Positions 16,841 through 24,974 are shown, numbered from the stretch's first letter. The stretch is DNA of 53,876 nt from Rhodospirillales bacterium (GCA_016776725.1 JADHSV010000022.1:1-53876); one strand, 5' to 3'. Numbers and translations: made by a program. The notes: generated by a model from the letters alone, not told the origin.

Positions 16841-17473
16841 CTAGCCGCCGGCGGCCAGGGATGCGATGCCGTCGGCAATAAACTGAACGGCCAGGGCGCC
16901 AAGCAGCAGTCCCAACAGCCGCGTGACCACGATGCGGCCCATTTCACCAAGCGCGCGGGTGATAAATTCCGCCAATATGAACGAGATGTAGGTGATCGCC
17001 ACGACCAGCAGGATCGTTGCGATAACGCCTGTAAAATTCAGCCAATCATCCTGCGTCTTGGACGCCAGCAGGATCGTTGCGGTGATTGAGCCCGGCCCCG
17101 ACATAAGCGGAATGGCCAGGGGAAAAGCGGCAATGTTCTTGACCCGGTCGATGCCGATGGCTGTGTCGGCATGCTGCTGGCGTCGGGGTTGGCGCATTTC
17201 AAACAGCATCTCGAAGCCGGTGTAGAACAGGAACAAGCCGCCGGCGATGCGAAAGGCATCGAGGCTAATTCCCAGAACTTCCAGTAATGCCTTGCCGCCG
17301 ACAGCCGATAACGCCAGCACGGCAAATGCGATCAAACACGATATCCACGCCACCTTGCGCCGGTCGGCGGGTGCGAGATCGTAGGTCAATGCAATAAATA
17401 TCGGCACCAGTCCGATGGGATCGACGGTGATGAAAAGCGTGGAAAAAGCCGAGATGAGAAAGTTCAAATCCAT
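16841..17473 (-). CDS. MarC family integral membrane protein
   Basis: Predicted 210 residues with six hydrophobic segments. The opening MDLNFLISAFSTLFITVDPIGLVPIF and the middle PLAIPLMSGPGSITATILL are conserved in the MarC/UPF0056 family, whose transport role is not settled. Length is normal for the family. It is convergent with the cNMP/PilZ gene and 42 bases downstream of the MFS gene on the same strand, with no obvious shared function. Confidence 0.9.
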   Translation of the reverse strand: MDLNFLISAFSTLFITVDPIGLVPIFIALTYDLAPADRRKVAWISCLIAFAVLALSAVGGKALLEVLGISLDAFRIAGGLFLFYTGFEMLFEMRQPRRQQHADTAIGIDRVKNIAAFPLAIPLMSGPGSITATILLASKTQDDWLNFTGVIATILLVVAITYISFILAEFITRALGEMGRIVVTRLLGLLLGALAVQFIADGIASLAAGG

Positions 17474-17515
17474 GGCGTGAGCATGCCATGATCCACGCCT
17501 TTTTCCAATGCGTTG

Positions 17516-18808
17516 TTATGGCGTGTCGCCCTCGGTCAGGGGCCGGCAGTGGGTCTCGCGAACGAAGAAGGTCGTGGTGACGCCGACGGCGCAGAATGCC
17601 ACGAACGGAACGAACGCCAGTTTCCAGACGTCCAGACCATAGACGCGAACGCCGTCCATGACGGTTCCGTCCCAGTAGGCGTCCAAAATTAATCCGGCGG
17701 TGGGTTGCATGATCGCGCCACTGGTGATGAGCAGCGTATTGATACACGCCACCGTAACGCCCGATACCGCGCTCGGCGCGTTTTCCCGCACGGTTGCGAA
17801 GCCGACGATGGAGGCGGCGCTTGCCGCGCCCATAACAAACATAGCCGCGTGCAGGATGGGTACGGGCAGAACCGGTCCGTAAACGACCAACACAAACAGC
17901 GCCGTCATGACAACCAGGCCCCCGATCATGGGCGGTTTGCGCCGTCGAATAGTATCTGAAAGCCAGCCCAGGAACACGCCCCCAAAGGCCTGACCGACAA
18001 ATCCCGAAGAGATGACCGCGGCCGCGCTGGGCCGATCGAGGGCGTAAATTTCGCTCAGGAACGGCACTCCCCACAGGCCCATGAAACCAAGGGCAACTAC
18101 GGTGGTCGTCATGCCGAATATCGCCACCAGCCAGGTTTGCATATTGGCCATGACCGGCAAGGCGTCCCGAATAACGTCGGCCAGCTTTACTTTTTGCGTT
18201 TCGGTCACGTCGGCGCGCGCATCACGCACAACAAACCAGATGGCGGCTGCCAGAATAATCGCGGCGATGGATGAAGCGGCCAGACTTGCCCGCCAGCCAA
18301 ACTCGTCAATTGCCAGAGCCAGGGGCGCTTGCGCCAGAATTCCGCCGGTCATGCCGATGACCAGGGTCATGCCTGTCATGGTGGCGAACCTGTGCGGTGC
18401 GAACCAGATGCCGATAAGCTTTAGCGTGCTGACCCAGGCGAACGCCACACCGATGCCGACCAGAAGGCGGCCCGCATAAGCCAGTTCGATGGAAGGCGCC
18501 AAGGCAAACAGGACCGTTCCCGTTCCGCCAACAAAGGCGGCCGCCGTCAGGATGCGTCGCGGCCCGAAGCGGTCGTTCAGCACGCCCACCGGTATTTGCA
18601 TGCCGGCGTAGGCATAATAATAAATGGCCGAAAGGTTCCCAAGCACCGCCGCGCCCACGGCGAAATCGCGCATCAGGTCTTCGACCATGACGCTGGTTGC
18701 TACCCGCTGGAAATAGCCATAGCCGTAAAACAGCGCCGCCAGGGACCAGATGACCCAGGGGAGCATCCGGGACAGTGGGGCTTTTTCATTGGTTTTGGGC
18801 GTTTCCAT
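17516..18808 (-). CDS. MFS transporter
   Basis: Predicted 430 residues with about 12 hydrophobic segments. The sequence VLNDRFGPRRILTAAAFVGG carries the loop 2-3 motif of the major facilitator superfamily (GxLaDrxGrRxxl type). The second half has the equivalent WLSDTIRRRKPPMIGG. A charged N-terminus (METPKTNEKAPLSRM) precedes the first membrane helix. The start at 18808 is the first Met that directly precedes this N-terminus; the open frame upstream runs through the divergent gene and is not coding. The substrate cannot be told from sequence. Confidence 0.9.
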   Translation of the reverse strand: METPKTNEKAPLSRMLPWVIWSLAALFYGYGYFQRVATSVMVEDLMRDFAVGAAVLGNLSAIYYYAYAGMQIPVGVLNDRFGPRRILTAAAFVGGTGTVLFALAPSIELAYAGRLLVGIGVAFAWVSTLKLIGIWFAPHRFATMTGMTLVIGMTGGILAQAPLALAIDEFGWRASLAASSIAAIILAAAIWFVVRDARADVTETQKVKLADVIRDALPVMANMQTWLVAIFGMTTTVVALGFMGLWGVPFLSEIYALDRPSAAAVISSGFVGQAFGGVFLGWLSDTIRRRKPPMIGGLVVMTALFVLVVYGPVLPVPILHAAMFVMGAASAASIVGFATVRENAPSAVSGVTVACINTLLITSGAIMQPTAGLILDAYWDGTVMDGVRVYGLDVWKLAFVPFVAFCAVGVTTTFFVRETHCRPLTEGDTP

Positions 18809-18883
18809 CGGTTTCTTCTTTTTGGCTTTGTCGCTGATCCTTGGTATAGCAGGATCAATCTTGGTTGCGGAGACGATATCGCC

Positions 18884-19504
18884 ATGATATGGCCGAAATT
18901 TATTACCTTTACGGGAATTGACGATCGAACCGATCTGATGCGGGCGGACGCGCTTGCGCGGCAATATCCCATCGAGTGGGGCGTGTTGTATGGTCCTGCC
19001 GATGGGGATCCCGTGACGCGTTTCCCTTCCATCCCGACCATTGATGCGATCCTTGGGATCGCGGGCGATAAGGCGCTGCATCTGTGTGACCGCGTGGCGC
19101 GCGAGTTTGCCGAAAACAAGGTTCTGCCACCGGACCTTGGCAAGCCGGAAAGGGTGCGAAGGTTCGGCCGTTTCCAGGTCAATCAGGTGCGCACCATAAC
19201 GTTCAGCCATTTCGGGCCATCCAAAATCGTCCTCCAATGCCAGACCCTCGATGCCGACGCCAATACTGCGCAACTGTTCGATTTGTCGGCGGGCAGGGGA
19301 ATCCTGCCCGAAACCGTGCCGGCGTTGATCCCCGGCCAACTGGTCGGATACGCAGGCGGCATAGGGCCCGATACCGTTCTCGATTACCTGTCGCGAATAA
19401 ATGGCGACGGAGAGTTCTGGATCGACATGGAAACCCACGTGCGCACCGACGAATGGTTTGATTTGGACAAGGTGGAAAAAGTCTGCAAAGCTGTATTCGG
19501 CTGA
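18884..19504 (+). CDS. Phosphoribosylanthranilate isomerase-like TIM-barrel protein
   Basis: Predicted 206 residues. The start MIWPKFITFTGIDDRTDL, the middle EWGVLYGP and the end YAGGIGPDTVLDYL, WIDMETHVRT, FDLDKVEKVCKAVFG follow the layout of TrpF: a phosphate-binding GGIGP loop and a terminal VD-x-ES-type segment. The TrpF catalytic cysteine/aspartate pair is not clear here, so this may be a relative with another job and not a tryptophan enzyme. The gene is divergent from the MFS gene across a 75-base spacer and has no other trp genes nearby. Confidence 0.6.
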   Translation: MIWPKFITFTGIDDRTDLMRADALARQYPIEWGVLYGPADGDPVTRFPSIPTIDAILGIAGDKALHLCDRVAREFAENKVLPPDLGKPERVRRFGRFQVNQVRTITFSHFGPSKIVLQCQTLDADANTAQLFDLSAGRGILPETVPALIPGQLVGYAGGIGPDTVLDYLSRINGDGEFWIDMETHVRTDEWFDLDKVEKVCKAVFG

Positions 19505-19556
19505 CGCAGCCGGAAAAACCGATCCTTCTACGATAGTTCACTCTGGGGAGTTGGGT

Positions 19557-19943
19557 ATGCTTAGAACCGGGTCGACGTTTTTTGTATTTGTCTCAGTGCT
19601 GGCGCTCGTGGGCGGCATCTTGTTTGCCGGGTCTGCGGACGCGCAGAAATGGAAGAAAGACGGCAAACGAAATTCGCTGTCGACGGGGCCCACCGGAAGC
19701 GCTTCGTCGGGGGCGAGCGGCGCGCGTTCGTCGGGGGCAGGCGGCGGGTTTACGAACAGAATGGTCGGCGGCCGCCCGGGGAGATCGGGCGGTAGCGCTC
19801 CGCCGGTACCGGGCGGCATGTCTTCAACAATACCGGGCAGCGGAATCTCATCCGCGGGACCGGGCGGCGGGCTTTCCAGCGGGTCGGGCAGCGGGCGCTC
19901 AGCGGGATCATGCGGCACGCCGTCAACGGGGCCGTGCAACTAG
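19557..19943 (+). CDS. Secreted Gly/Ser/Pro-rich small protein with C-terminal Cys pair
   Basis: Predicted 128 residues. An N-terminal signal peptide runs to about residue 29 (cleavage after SADA). The mature part is low-complexity, rich in Gly, Ser and Pro, with repeated PGSG/GPGGG/SGSGSG blocks. The only cysteines are near the end (SCGTPSTGPCN). No known domain is recognised. It is the first of a series of exported proteins and lies 1.1 kb before the operon of the radical SAM enzyme; the C-terminal Cys-Thr-Pro pattern loosely recalls the Tat peptides at 24097 and 24507. Ribosome site GGGGAG is at good distance. Confidence 0.7.
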   Translation: MLRTGSTFFVFVSVLALVGGILFAGSADAQKWKKDGKRNSLSTGPTGSASSGASGARSSGAGGGFTNRMVGGRPGRSGGSAPPVPGGMSSTIPGSGISSAGPGGGLSSGSGSGRSAGSCGTPSTGPCN

Positions 19944-19960
19944 GAGCCGCTAGGAGCCGC
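19941..19960 (+). repeat. 10-bp tandem duplication at a stop codon
   Basis: The unit TAGGAGCCGC occurs twice in direct succession (19941-19950 and 19951-19960). The first copy contains the stop codon of the Gly/Ser-rich protein. It looks like a slippage duplication. Confidence 0.8.
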
Positions 19961-20066
19961 CCGACCTGTCAGTATTATTGTTTCGTTTATGCTGTGCGAA
20001 ATGGACCGATTTTGTTACCATCGGACTCGTCCACGAAATAAAATTTCATTGTCCGGGGAGGAAATC

Positions 20067-21500
20067 ATGGTCAGGCTGACTGTCTTGCTGGCTTTCGTCG
20101 CCGCATTGTTTGTTTCGACGCAAGCTGTTGCCGTTCCCGCCGAATTCAAGAAAGAACTTAACGAAATCAACAAGGTGATCAGGAACGCGACGACCCAGGT
20201 CGTCTACAAGAAGAAATACGACGGGATGTCCGAGGAACTGGACCGGGCGACCCAGTCGCTGAAGGACCTCGCCGCCAAGGCGGGTGTCAGCGAATCGGAT
20301 TCGGATATCAAGCGCGCGCTCAAGCGTATCGCCGATACTCGAAAGAAGCTTAACAAGGCGCTGGCCAAGCAAGGCAAGACGCCAGGTGCGGTGAAATCCA
20401 AAAGCGGATTTGGCGCGCCCAAGAAAACGACCAAGACGCCGGGTGCGGTCGCATCGAAAAGTGGTTTCGGTGCGCCAAAGGCATCGACGAAAACACCAGG
20501 CGCCGTGAAATCGAAAAGCGGCTTCGGCGCGCCAAAGGCGGCGACCAAGACGCCCGGGGCGGTGACCCCCAAGGGTGGTTCCATGAAGCCGAAGGGCGCG
20601 GCCCCCGCGCAGACCGCCGCCGCACCGGCCGAGGACTGGTCATCCCAGAACGCCGTTTTCGACAAGTACAAGACGCGCATCGTCGACCTCAACGGCTTGG
20701 TCAAGAAGATGGCCAGGACCGAGGACGAGGCCGAATTCCTGGAACTGGCCAAAAGCGGTATTCCCATGTTTGAGCAATCGCGCAAGGTGATCGCGGCCAT
20801 TCATGAGGGCATTCCCGAAATCCGGGACTTCCAGGAAGTCAACGCGGAAGCCCAAAAGATCAATTTGCGCTATCTGGTGTCCGATCTGGAAAGCAACCTG
20901 ATCGATCGGGCCGAGCATCGCATAAAAATGGCGGCGTCGGGCCTGCTCAACGAGGCCGACAGCGAGCTGTATTCCATGAAGGGTCAAAAACGGCCGGACT
21001 TTGCTGCCAACAGCATGGGCCGCATCAAGGAGAAGTTCGCGATTCTCGACGCCATCGCGCCGGGAGATGCGAAGGTGGCCGAGGAAAAAGCCCGCATTAT
21101 GCCCGAGGCCGAAAAACGCTATCAGGCGGCCATGGCCAACGTCGCCAAAACCAAGATGCCGAAGGAAAAATTCGACGGTGACGACGCCGACGCGATTCGG
21201 GCCGACATCGCCAAGCTGTATTCCGCGAAATACGCCGACGGTAAGGTCAAGCGGGTGGTGATCACCAGCGAATCCTGGAAGGAACAGGCGGTTGCCGAGG
21301 TCAACAACAACAGCGAAATCGTCGCCGGCTATTACAAATATCTGTACGCCCAAGTCGCTGTGAAGAAGGCCAAGGGATGCCTTGTTTATGCCATGGGTTT
21401 CCGCAAGGGCTGGACCGGCGAAGGCGAGGATTACGGACCCCTCGAAATCCGCTCGGTGGGCTCGAACTACCCGATCCTGGAAGAAAACATCGGGAAATAA
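20067..21500 (+). CDS. Secreted helical protein with four 19-residue SGFGAPK repeats
   Basis: Predicted 477 residues from the ATG behind GGGGAGGAAATC. A signal peptide ends near residue 22 (AVA). Residues 23-103 are helical and highly charged. Residues 104-179 hold tandem 19-residue repeats of the form KTPGAVxSKSGFGAPKxxT, three close copies and a fourth degenerate one. After an Ala/Pro linker come about 200 charged, helical residues. The last 90 residues form a more globular domain (RVVITSESWKEQAVAE, GCLVYAMGFRKGW). No named family was recognised. A terminator-like hairpin follows, but the next gene starts 73 bases later and may be in the same transcript. Envelope location is inferred. Confidence 0.8.
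   Translation: MVRLTVLLAFVAALFVSTQAVAVPAEFKKELNEINKVIRNATTQVVYKKKYDGMSEELDRATQSLKDLAAKAGVSESDSDIKRALKRIADTRKKLNKALAKQGKTPGAVKSKSGFGAPKKTTKTPGAVASKSGFGAPKASTKTPGAVKSKSGFGAPKAATKTPGAVTPKGGSMKPKGAAPAQTAAAPAEDWSSQNAVFDKYKTRIVDLNGLVKKMARTEDEAEFLELAKSGIPMFEQSRKVIAAIHEGIPEIRDFQEVNAEAQKINLRYLVSDLESNLIDRAEHRIKMAASGLLNEADSELYSMKGQKRPDFAANSMGRIKEKFAILDAIAPGDAKVAEEKARIMPEAEKRYQAAMANVAKTKMPKEKFDGDDADAIRADIAKLYSAKYADGKVKRVVITSESWKEQAVAEVNNNSEIVAGYYKYLYAQVAVKKAKGCLVYAMGFRKGWTGEGEDYGPLEIRSVGSNYPILEENIGK
20376..20603 (+). repeat. 57-bp in-frame tandem repeats (3 full, 1 degenerate)
   Basis: Units start at 20376, 20433, 20490 and 20547, each opening with a Lys-Thr-Pro-Gly-Ala-Val codon set. The period is exactly 57 bases and the DNA has diverged mostly at third positions, so the repeat is kept for its protein sequence. 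Confidence 0.88.
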
Positions 21501-21519
21501 TCGGGGGCAACCGATAACC

Positions 21520-21557
21520 GGACCGGCGCGCCGCCTGTGCCGGTCCGCCTTCTTTTT
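21520..21557 (+). terminator. Intrinsic terminator-like hairpin
   Basis: Arms GGACCGGC (21520-21527) and GCCGGTCC (21539-21546) form an 8-bp perfect stem with an 11-base loop, followed by GCCTTCTTTTT. It sits 20 bases after the stop of the repeat protein and just before the ribosome site of the membrane protein, so it probably lowers read-through to the radical SAM gene pair. Confidence 0.65.
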
Positions 21558-21572
21558 GGGGGAGGCCAGGCT

Positions 21573-22700
21573 ATGAACGTCGGAAGGGTGATAGCCCTGT
21601 TTCTGTATTGCTTCGGCGTGTTCGTCGTTCCCATGGCGATCATTCTGCCGCTTGTCTTCATCTTCATGCCCAACCCGTATGTGATTCAGACGGACCTTCT
21701 GGCGGTTGAAAACGGTGTGTTCAAAACTCCGCAATTGATTTTCGGCGAAGGCGCGAAACTGGCGGAGGTGGCGCGCAGCCCCATTCCCGGCGCCCTCGCG
21801 GCTGAGGGCGCTACGTATGAAGACGGAGCTTGGGCCTCGGTCAGCGTTTTCGCCACGCCCGAGGCCGGTCGGACCGCCCTTGACGTGGTTCTTGATCGCA
21901 TTCCCCGAAATGCGACGACACAGACGCCGGGAACCGTCACCTTCACGCGTAGCGACAACGGCAGGCGGGGTCTGCTAACGACTATCGGCCCCTATCTTTT
22001 TCTGGTTGACGATCCCACGGAGGATGACCCGCGAAGCCGCCTCGAATTGCTTCCGGTCGTTGCCGAGAACCCCGAGAAGAACTTCGTTACGGTCATTCTT
22101 TTCGATTACTGGCAATGGTCGCTTGCGGCCCTGATTGCCTATATCCTCGTCCAATTCCTGATCTTTCCGCGCCTGGGCAGTTGGGCGACGCGGGTCGGGC
22201 CCGATGCAGGCGTGGTCGCCATTGACGGCCAGGCCTTGCGCAGGCGTCTGCTGGACATCAATAACCTTAACGTCCCGTTCGAGGTGAAGCCGGGCAAACG
22301 CGATGATGAACTGATCGTCGAATGGCGGCATACGGATGACCGCTGGGTCGGATTGATGTCTGTGGGCGGGGTCAAAATCCTGGCCCGCATTCGCTTGCGG
22401 ATCGACGATGACCGCTCTTGCCTTGTCCGTTCCCAGGATGCCACCAGCACCGTCCAGTGGAGTGTCGGTGTGGCGGACCCCGCTTCCTTCCGATGGCGCG
22501 GCTCAAAGGGCATCGTCTTCAAGCAGTACGACCGGGGGCGCGCCTATGGCCTGGTTTTCAAGAACGGTAAACTCGTCCTCGACGACGCCTATAATTACCG
22601 CTTCGATCTGGACGAAATGAAGAACCCCATCGTCGCCATCATTATCGGGTCCGGCTGGGCCTATAACCCCGTGGTCACCTTCAACCGCGTGTTCAACTGA
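21573..22700 (+). CDS. Membrane protein with two helices, translationally coupled to the radical SAM gene
   Basis: Predicted 375 residues. An N-terminal membrane helix (about 6-31, FLYCFGVFVVPMAIILPLVF) is followed by a 150-residue exported-type domain with VENGVFKTPQLIFGEG, a second helix near 184-205 (WSLAALIAYILVQFLIF) and a 170-residue beta-rich C-terminal domain with WRHTDDRWVG and DDDRSCLVRSQD. No family was recognised. Ribosome site GGGGGAGG supports the start at 21573. The stop codon overlaps the radical SAM start in a TGATG junction, so the two products are probably made together; a role in docking or export of the modified peptides is inference. Confidence 0.78.
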   Translation: MNVGRVIALFLYCFGVFVVPMAIILPLVFIFMPNPYVIQTDLLAVENGVFKTPQLIFGEGAKLAEVARSPIPGALAAEGATYEDGAWASVSVFATPEAGRTALDVVLDRIPRNATTQTPGTVTFTRSDNGRRGLLTTIGPYLFLVDDPTEDDPRSRLELLPVVAENPEKNFVTVILFDYWQWSLAALIAYILVQFLIFPRLGSWATRVGPDAGVVAIDGQALRRRLLDINNLNVPFEVKPGKRDDELIVEWRHTDDRWVGLMSVGGVKILARIRLRIDDDRSCLVRSQDATSTVQWSVGVADPASFRWRGSKGIVFKQYDRGRAYGLVFKNGKLVLDDAYNYRFDLDEMKNPIVAIIIGSGWAYNPVVTFNRVFN

Positions 22701-24022
22701 TGTCCGGGCGCTGGAAACGGTCGCGTTATGCACTGCTGTTTCCGTCGTTCGATGGGCACGGCGTTGTCTACCATGCGCTCAACGGCAGCGTGACCCTGCT
22801 GGACCCCGACGCCAACGGCCGCGCGCGGGCGGTTCTGTGGCGGCCCAATTATCCGTATCGTTCGGAAGATTACCGGCGGCTTCACGGTGAATTCAGGAAG
22901 CTCGGCTGCATTGTTCCCGCTGGCCTGGACGAACTGGCGCAGGCCAAAAAGGCCCACCGCGCCGCGCGGCGTCAAAAGTCCGATCTGAGCCTGACCCTGG
23001 CGCCGACGTTGGATTGCAATCTGCGTTGCGTCTACTGCTTCGAGGGCACGCATCCAAATATTTACTGGACACCGGATCAGGAGGACGCGGTCTTTGAATT
23101 CGCGGACCGCCACTTGCGGCCGGGCGGCAACTTGTCGGTCCACTGGTTCGGCGGCGAGCCTTTGCTGGCGCTGGATACGGTGTTGCGGTTTTCGCGGCGG
23201 CTCATGGATCTGGCGGCAGGGCGTCAGGCGTCCTGGACCTGCGGGATGGTCACCAACGGCGTGCTGCTGACGCCGGAAACGTTCGCCGCGCTGGAGGCCG
23301 TCGAATGCTACGATTTTCAGGTCACGCTTGATGGACCCAAGGCGGTCAACGACCGGCTGCGGCGGGGCCGACGGGGGGAAAGCCCGTTCGATACGATCCT
23401 CGGTAATCTTCGGGCGCTTGATCTGTCACGCGCCAGTATGCGCTTGCGGGTCAATATCCTGAAACAGACGGCGGCTCATGCCATGGACTTGATTCGGCAG
23501 TTGGCGTCTGAGGGTTTCGCCGAACAGCTGTCCGTCTATTTGGCCGCAGTCGATGCGACGACCAAGGCCTGCCACGGCATGGACGGGGCGTGCCTTAGCC
23601 CTGAGGAATTCGCCGAGTGGCATTTCGGGTCACTTTTGGAACTCGAAGATTTGGGCTTTCCCAGCGAATGCCTGCCGACACCCATGCAAAGCTACTGCGG
23701 CGCGGACCGCGGCAACAGTTTCGTCATCGACGCCCGCGGCGACATCTTCAAATGCTGGAACCATGTGGGTTTGCCGGAGCACCGTATCGGCAATATCGGC
23801 GAGGCTAAATCCATGCGGCCCGAAAAGGAAAGCTGGGCCGATTGGGACCCCTTTGCCGACCGCGAATGTGCTGAATGCCCGGTCTTGCCGTCGTGCGTCG
23901 GCGGTTGCCCGTCGGCGGCGCGGGACTCTCTGTCGAAGGCCCGCAAATGTATCCACGTAAAGCACAAACTTGCCGATTATCTGAACTTCCACGTCTGGAA
24001 ACACATGCGCGACGCCGTATAA
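22700..24022 (+). CDS. Radical SAM/SPASM peptide-maturase-like enzyme
   Basis: Predicted 440 residues. An N-terminal domain of about 95 residues (ALLFPSFDGHGVVYHALNGS) resembles the leader-binding region of many peptide maturases. The radical SAM core has Cys106, Cys110 and Cys113 in CNLRCVYC and GGEP at 151-154. The C-terminal SPASM domain has Cys333, Cys352, Cys390, Cys393, Cys399, Cys403 and Cys417, the full set for two auxiliary [4Fe-4S] clusters. SPASM proteins modify ribosomal peptides or mature enzymes (sactipeptides, ranthipeptides, sulfatase or amine-dehydrogenase maturation). No sulfatase or quinohemoprotein gene is nearby; the two small Tat-signal proteins directly downstream are the obvious substrate candidates. 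Confidence 0.93.
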   Translation: MSGRWKRSRYALLFPSFDGHGVVYHALNGSVTLLDPDANGRARAVLWRPNYPYRSEDYRRLHGEFRKLGCIVPAGLDELAQAKKAHRAARRQKSDLSLTLAPTLDCNLRCVYCFEGTHPNIYWTPDQEDAVFEFADRHLRPGGNLSVHWFGGEPLLALDTVLRFSRRLMDLAAGRQASWTCGMVTNGVLLTPETFAALEAVECYDFQVTLDGPKAVNDRLRRGRRGESPFDTILGNLRALDLSRASMRLRVNILKQTAAHAMDLIRQLASEGFAEQLSVYLAAVDATTKACHGMDGACLSPEEFAEWHFGSLLELEDLGFPSECLPTPMQSYCGADRGNSFVIDARGDIFKCWNHVGLPEHRIGNIGEAKSMRPEKESWADWDPFADRECAECPVLPSCVGGCPSAARDSLSKARKCIHVKHKLADYLNFHVWKHMRDAV

Positions 24023-24062
24023 AAGTGACCGCTTTTCGTGTATGGTTAACGGTCTTTTTCGT

Positions 24063-24116
24063 TCAAGCGCGCAGCCGCGTAATTGGAGGAAATGCAATGA
24101 GCAATAAGACACCTCT
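24063..24116 (+). repeat. Direct repeat copy 1: 54 identical bases spanning leader and start codon
   Basis: Bases 24063-24116 are identical to 24473-24526. The repeat covers the 5' leader (TCAAGCGCGCAGCCGCG...), the ribosome site TTGGAGGAA, the start codon and the first six codons. Similarity continues with scattered changes through the whole Tat signal, then drops. This indicates recent tandem duplication or gene conversion. Confidence 0.9.
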
Positions 24117-24435
24117 TAGCCGCCGCGACTTCATTGCCAAAACACTGGCCGGCGGTCTCGGCCTGGGGACATTGGTTTTATCCCGTTCGGCAGCGGCCCA
24201 GAAAAAACCCGGCAACCGTTTTGGGACACAAAACATCCGGCCCCAGGGCCTGCGCAATGACGGTAAGTGTGCCGAAAAGAACGTCCTGCCGGATTGCCTG
24301 ACCTTGGGCAAGGGAAGCAACTTGCCGGGCGGCAACCTCAATACCGGGGGAAGACCGATCAGAGGCTCCGGTGGCGCCGCCGGGTATTCACCCGCATGCC
24401 CCACTCTCGGACCGAGGGGACAGGGCCGCAATTAG
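24097..24435 (+). CDS. Tat-exported small Cys protein A (candidate radical SAM substrate)
   Basis: Predicted 112 residues. A twin-arginine signal (SRRDFIAKTLAGG, residues 8-20) is followed by a hydrophobic stretch and a cleavage-type SAAAQ near 31-35. The mature part is about 78 residues, Gly/Pro/Asn-rich, with no hydrophobic core, and has three cysteines: Cys58, Cys67 and Cys101. RFGTQNIRP (41-49), the C-x8-C pair and TLxxGSNLPGxNLN are shared with protein B. The segment CPTLGP near the end repeats the C-x-T-L pattern. It starts 75 bases after the radical SAM stop. No known domain or bacteriocin family is recognised. Being substrate of the radical SAM enzyme is inferred from position and pattern. 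Confidence 0.75.
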   Translation: MSNKTPLSRRDFIAKTLAGGLGLGTLVLSRSAAAQKKPGNRFGTQNIRPQGLRNDGKCAEKNVLPDCLTLGKGSNLPGGNLNTGGRPIRGSGGAAGYSPACPTLGPRGQGRN

Positions 24436-24472
24436 GAGGAGGCGCCGGGGAACTTCCTCTCGGGTCTTTACC

Positions 24473-24526
24473 TCAAGCGCGCAGCCGCGTAATTGGAGGA
24501 AATGCAATGAGCAATAAGACACCTCT
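24473..24526 (+). repeat. Direct repeat copy 2: 54 identical bases spanning leader and start codon
   Basis: Second copy of the repeat at 24063-24116, offset by 410 bases, preceding Tat peptide B. The ribosome site TTGGAGGAA and spacing to the start are the same in both copies. Confidence 0.9.
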
Positions 24527-24842
24527 CAGCCGCCGCGATTTCATTGCCACAGCCCTGGCGGGCGGCCTTGGACTCGGAACATTGGTTTTATCCCATTCGG
24601 CAGCGGCCCAGACAAAGGGCCGCAGACGTTTCGGGACCCAGAATATCAGGCCGCCCGCGGGCCTGCGCGACAACAAGAACTGCCCCGATCAAAACACCGC
24701 GCCGCCTTGTCCCACCCTGAACCGGGGAAGCAACCTGCCGGGCCGTAACCTCAACCCCGGAAGGCCGGGCGGAACGCGGAACCTGGGTGGCGGTACGGGT
24801 CCCATTGTCCCGCCGTGCGGTTTCGTCGGCGGGGGAGGATAG
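24507..24842 (+). CDS. Tat-exported small Cys protein B (paralogue of A)
   Basis: Predicted 111 residues. The Tat signal is nearly identical to protein A (SRRDFIATALAGG, 8-20; SAAAQ near 31-35). The mature part keeps RFGTQNIRP, Cys59 and Cys68 (C-x8-C) and TLNRGSNLPGRNLN, then diverges into a Gly/Arg-rich tail with Cys104 (PPCGFVGGGG). The contrast between the strongly conserved segment (residues 41-83) and the free C-terminus suggests that the former is the functional or recognised part. Function is unknown. The 132-base spacer to the VWA gene contains a small CGGCG-TTTTT-CGCCG hairpin just after the stop. Confidence 0.75.
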   Translation: MSNKTPLSRRDFIATALAGGLGLGTLVLSHSAAAQTKGRRRFGTQNIRPPAGLRDNKNCPDQNTAPPCPTLNRGSNLPGRNLNPGRPGGTRNLGGGTGPIVPPCGFVGGGG

Positions 24843-24974
24843 ACCGGAATCGGCGTTTTTCGCCGGCCCGTTGCCTTATCCAGGCCACTTCGTCGGCATA
24901 ATACGGCCATAATGCGGCGTTAAGAATCGGCCTGTCTTTTGGAAGAAGTTTCTTGCTTCGGGGAGGGCGGGCCG

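Noticed and set aside
18884-19504. Genuine trpF
   Set aside because: The general barrel layout fits but catalytic residues could not be confirmed by eye and no trp genes are near.
20376-20603. Direct repeats as a CRISPR array
   Set aside because: The 57-bp units are contiguous, in frame and encode a protein repeat; there are no unique spacers and no cas genes.
22700-24022. Anaerobic sulfatase maturase or quinohemoprotein maturase
   Set aside because: No sulfatase or amine-dehydrogenase gene with the needed target motif is close by; the adjacent small peptides are the simpler partners. Not excluded by sequence alone.
24848-24872. Strong terminator after Tat peptide B
   Set aside because: The CGGCG-TTTTT-CGCCG stem is only five bases with the Ts in the loop and not after the stem; too weak to list as a terminator.
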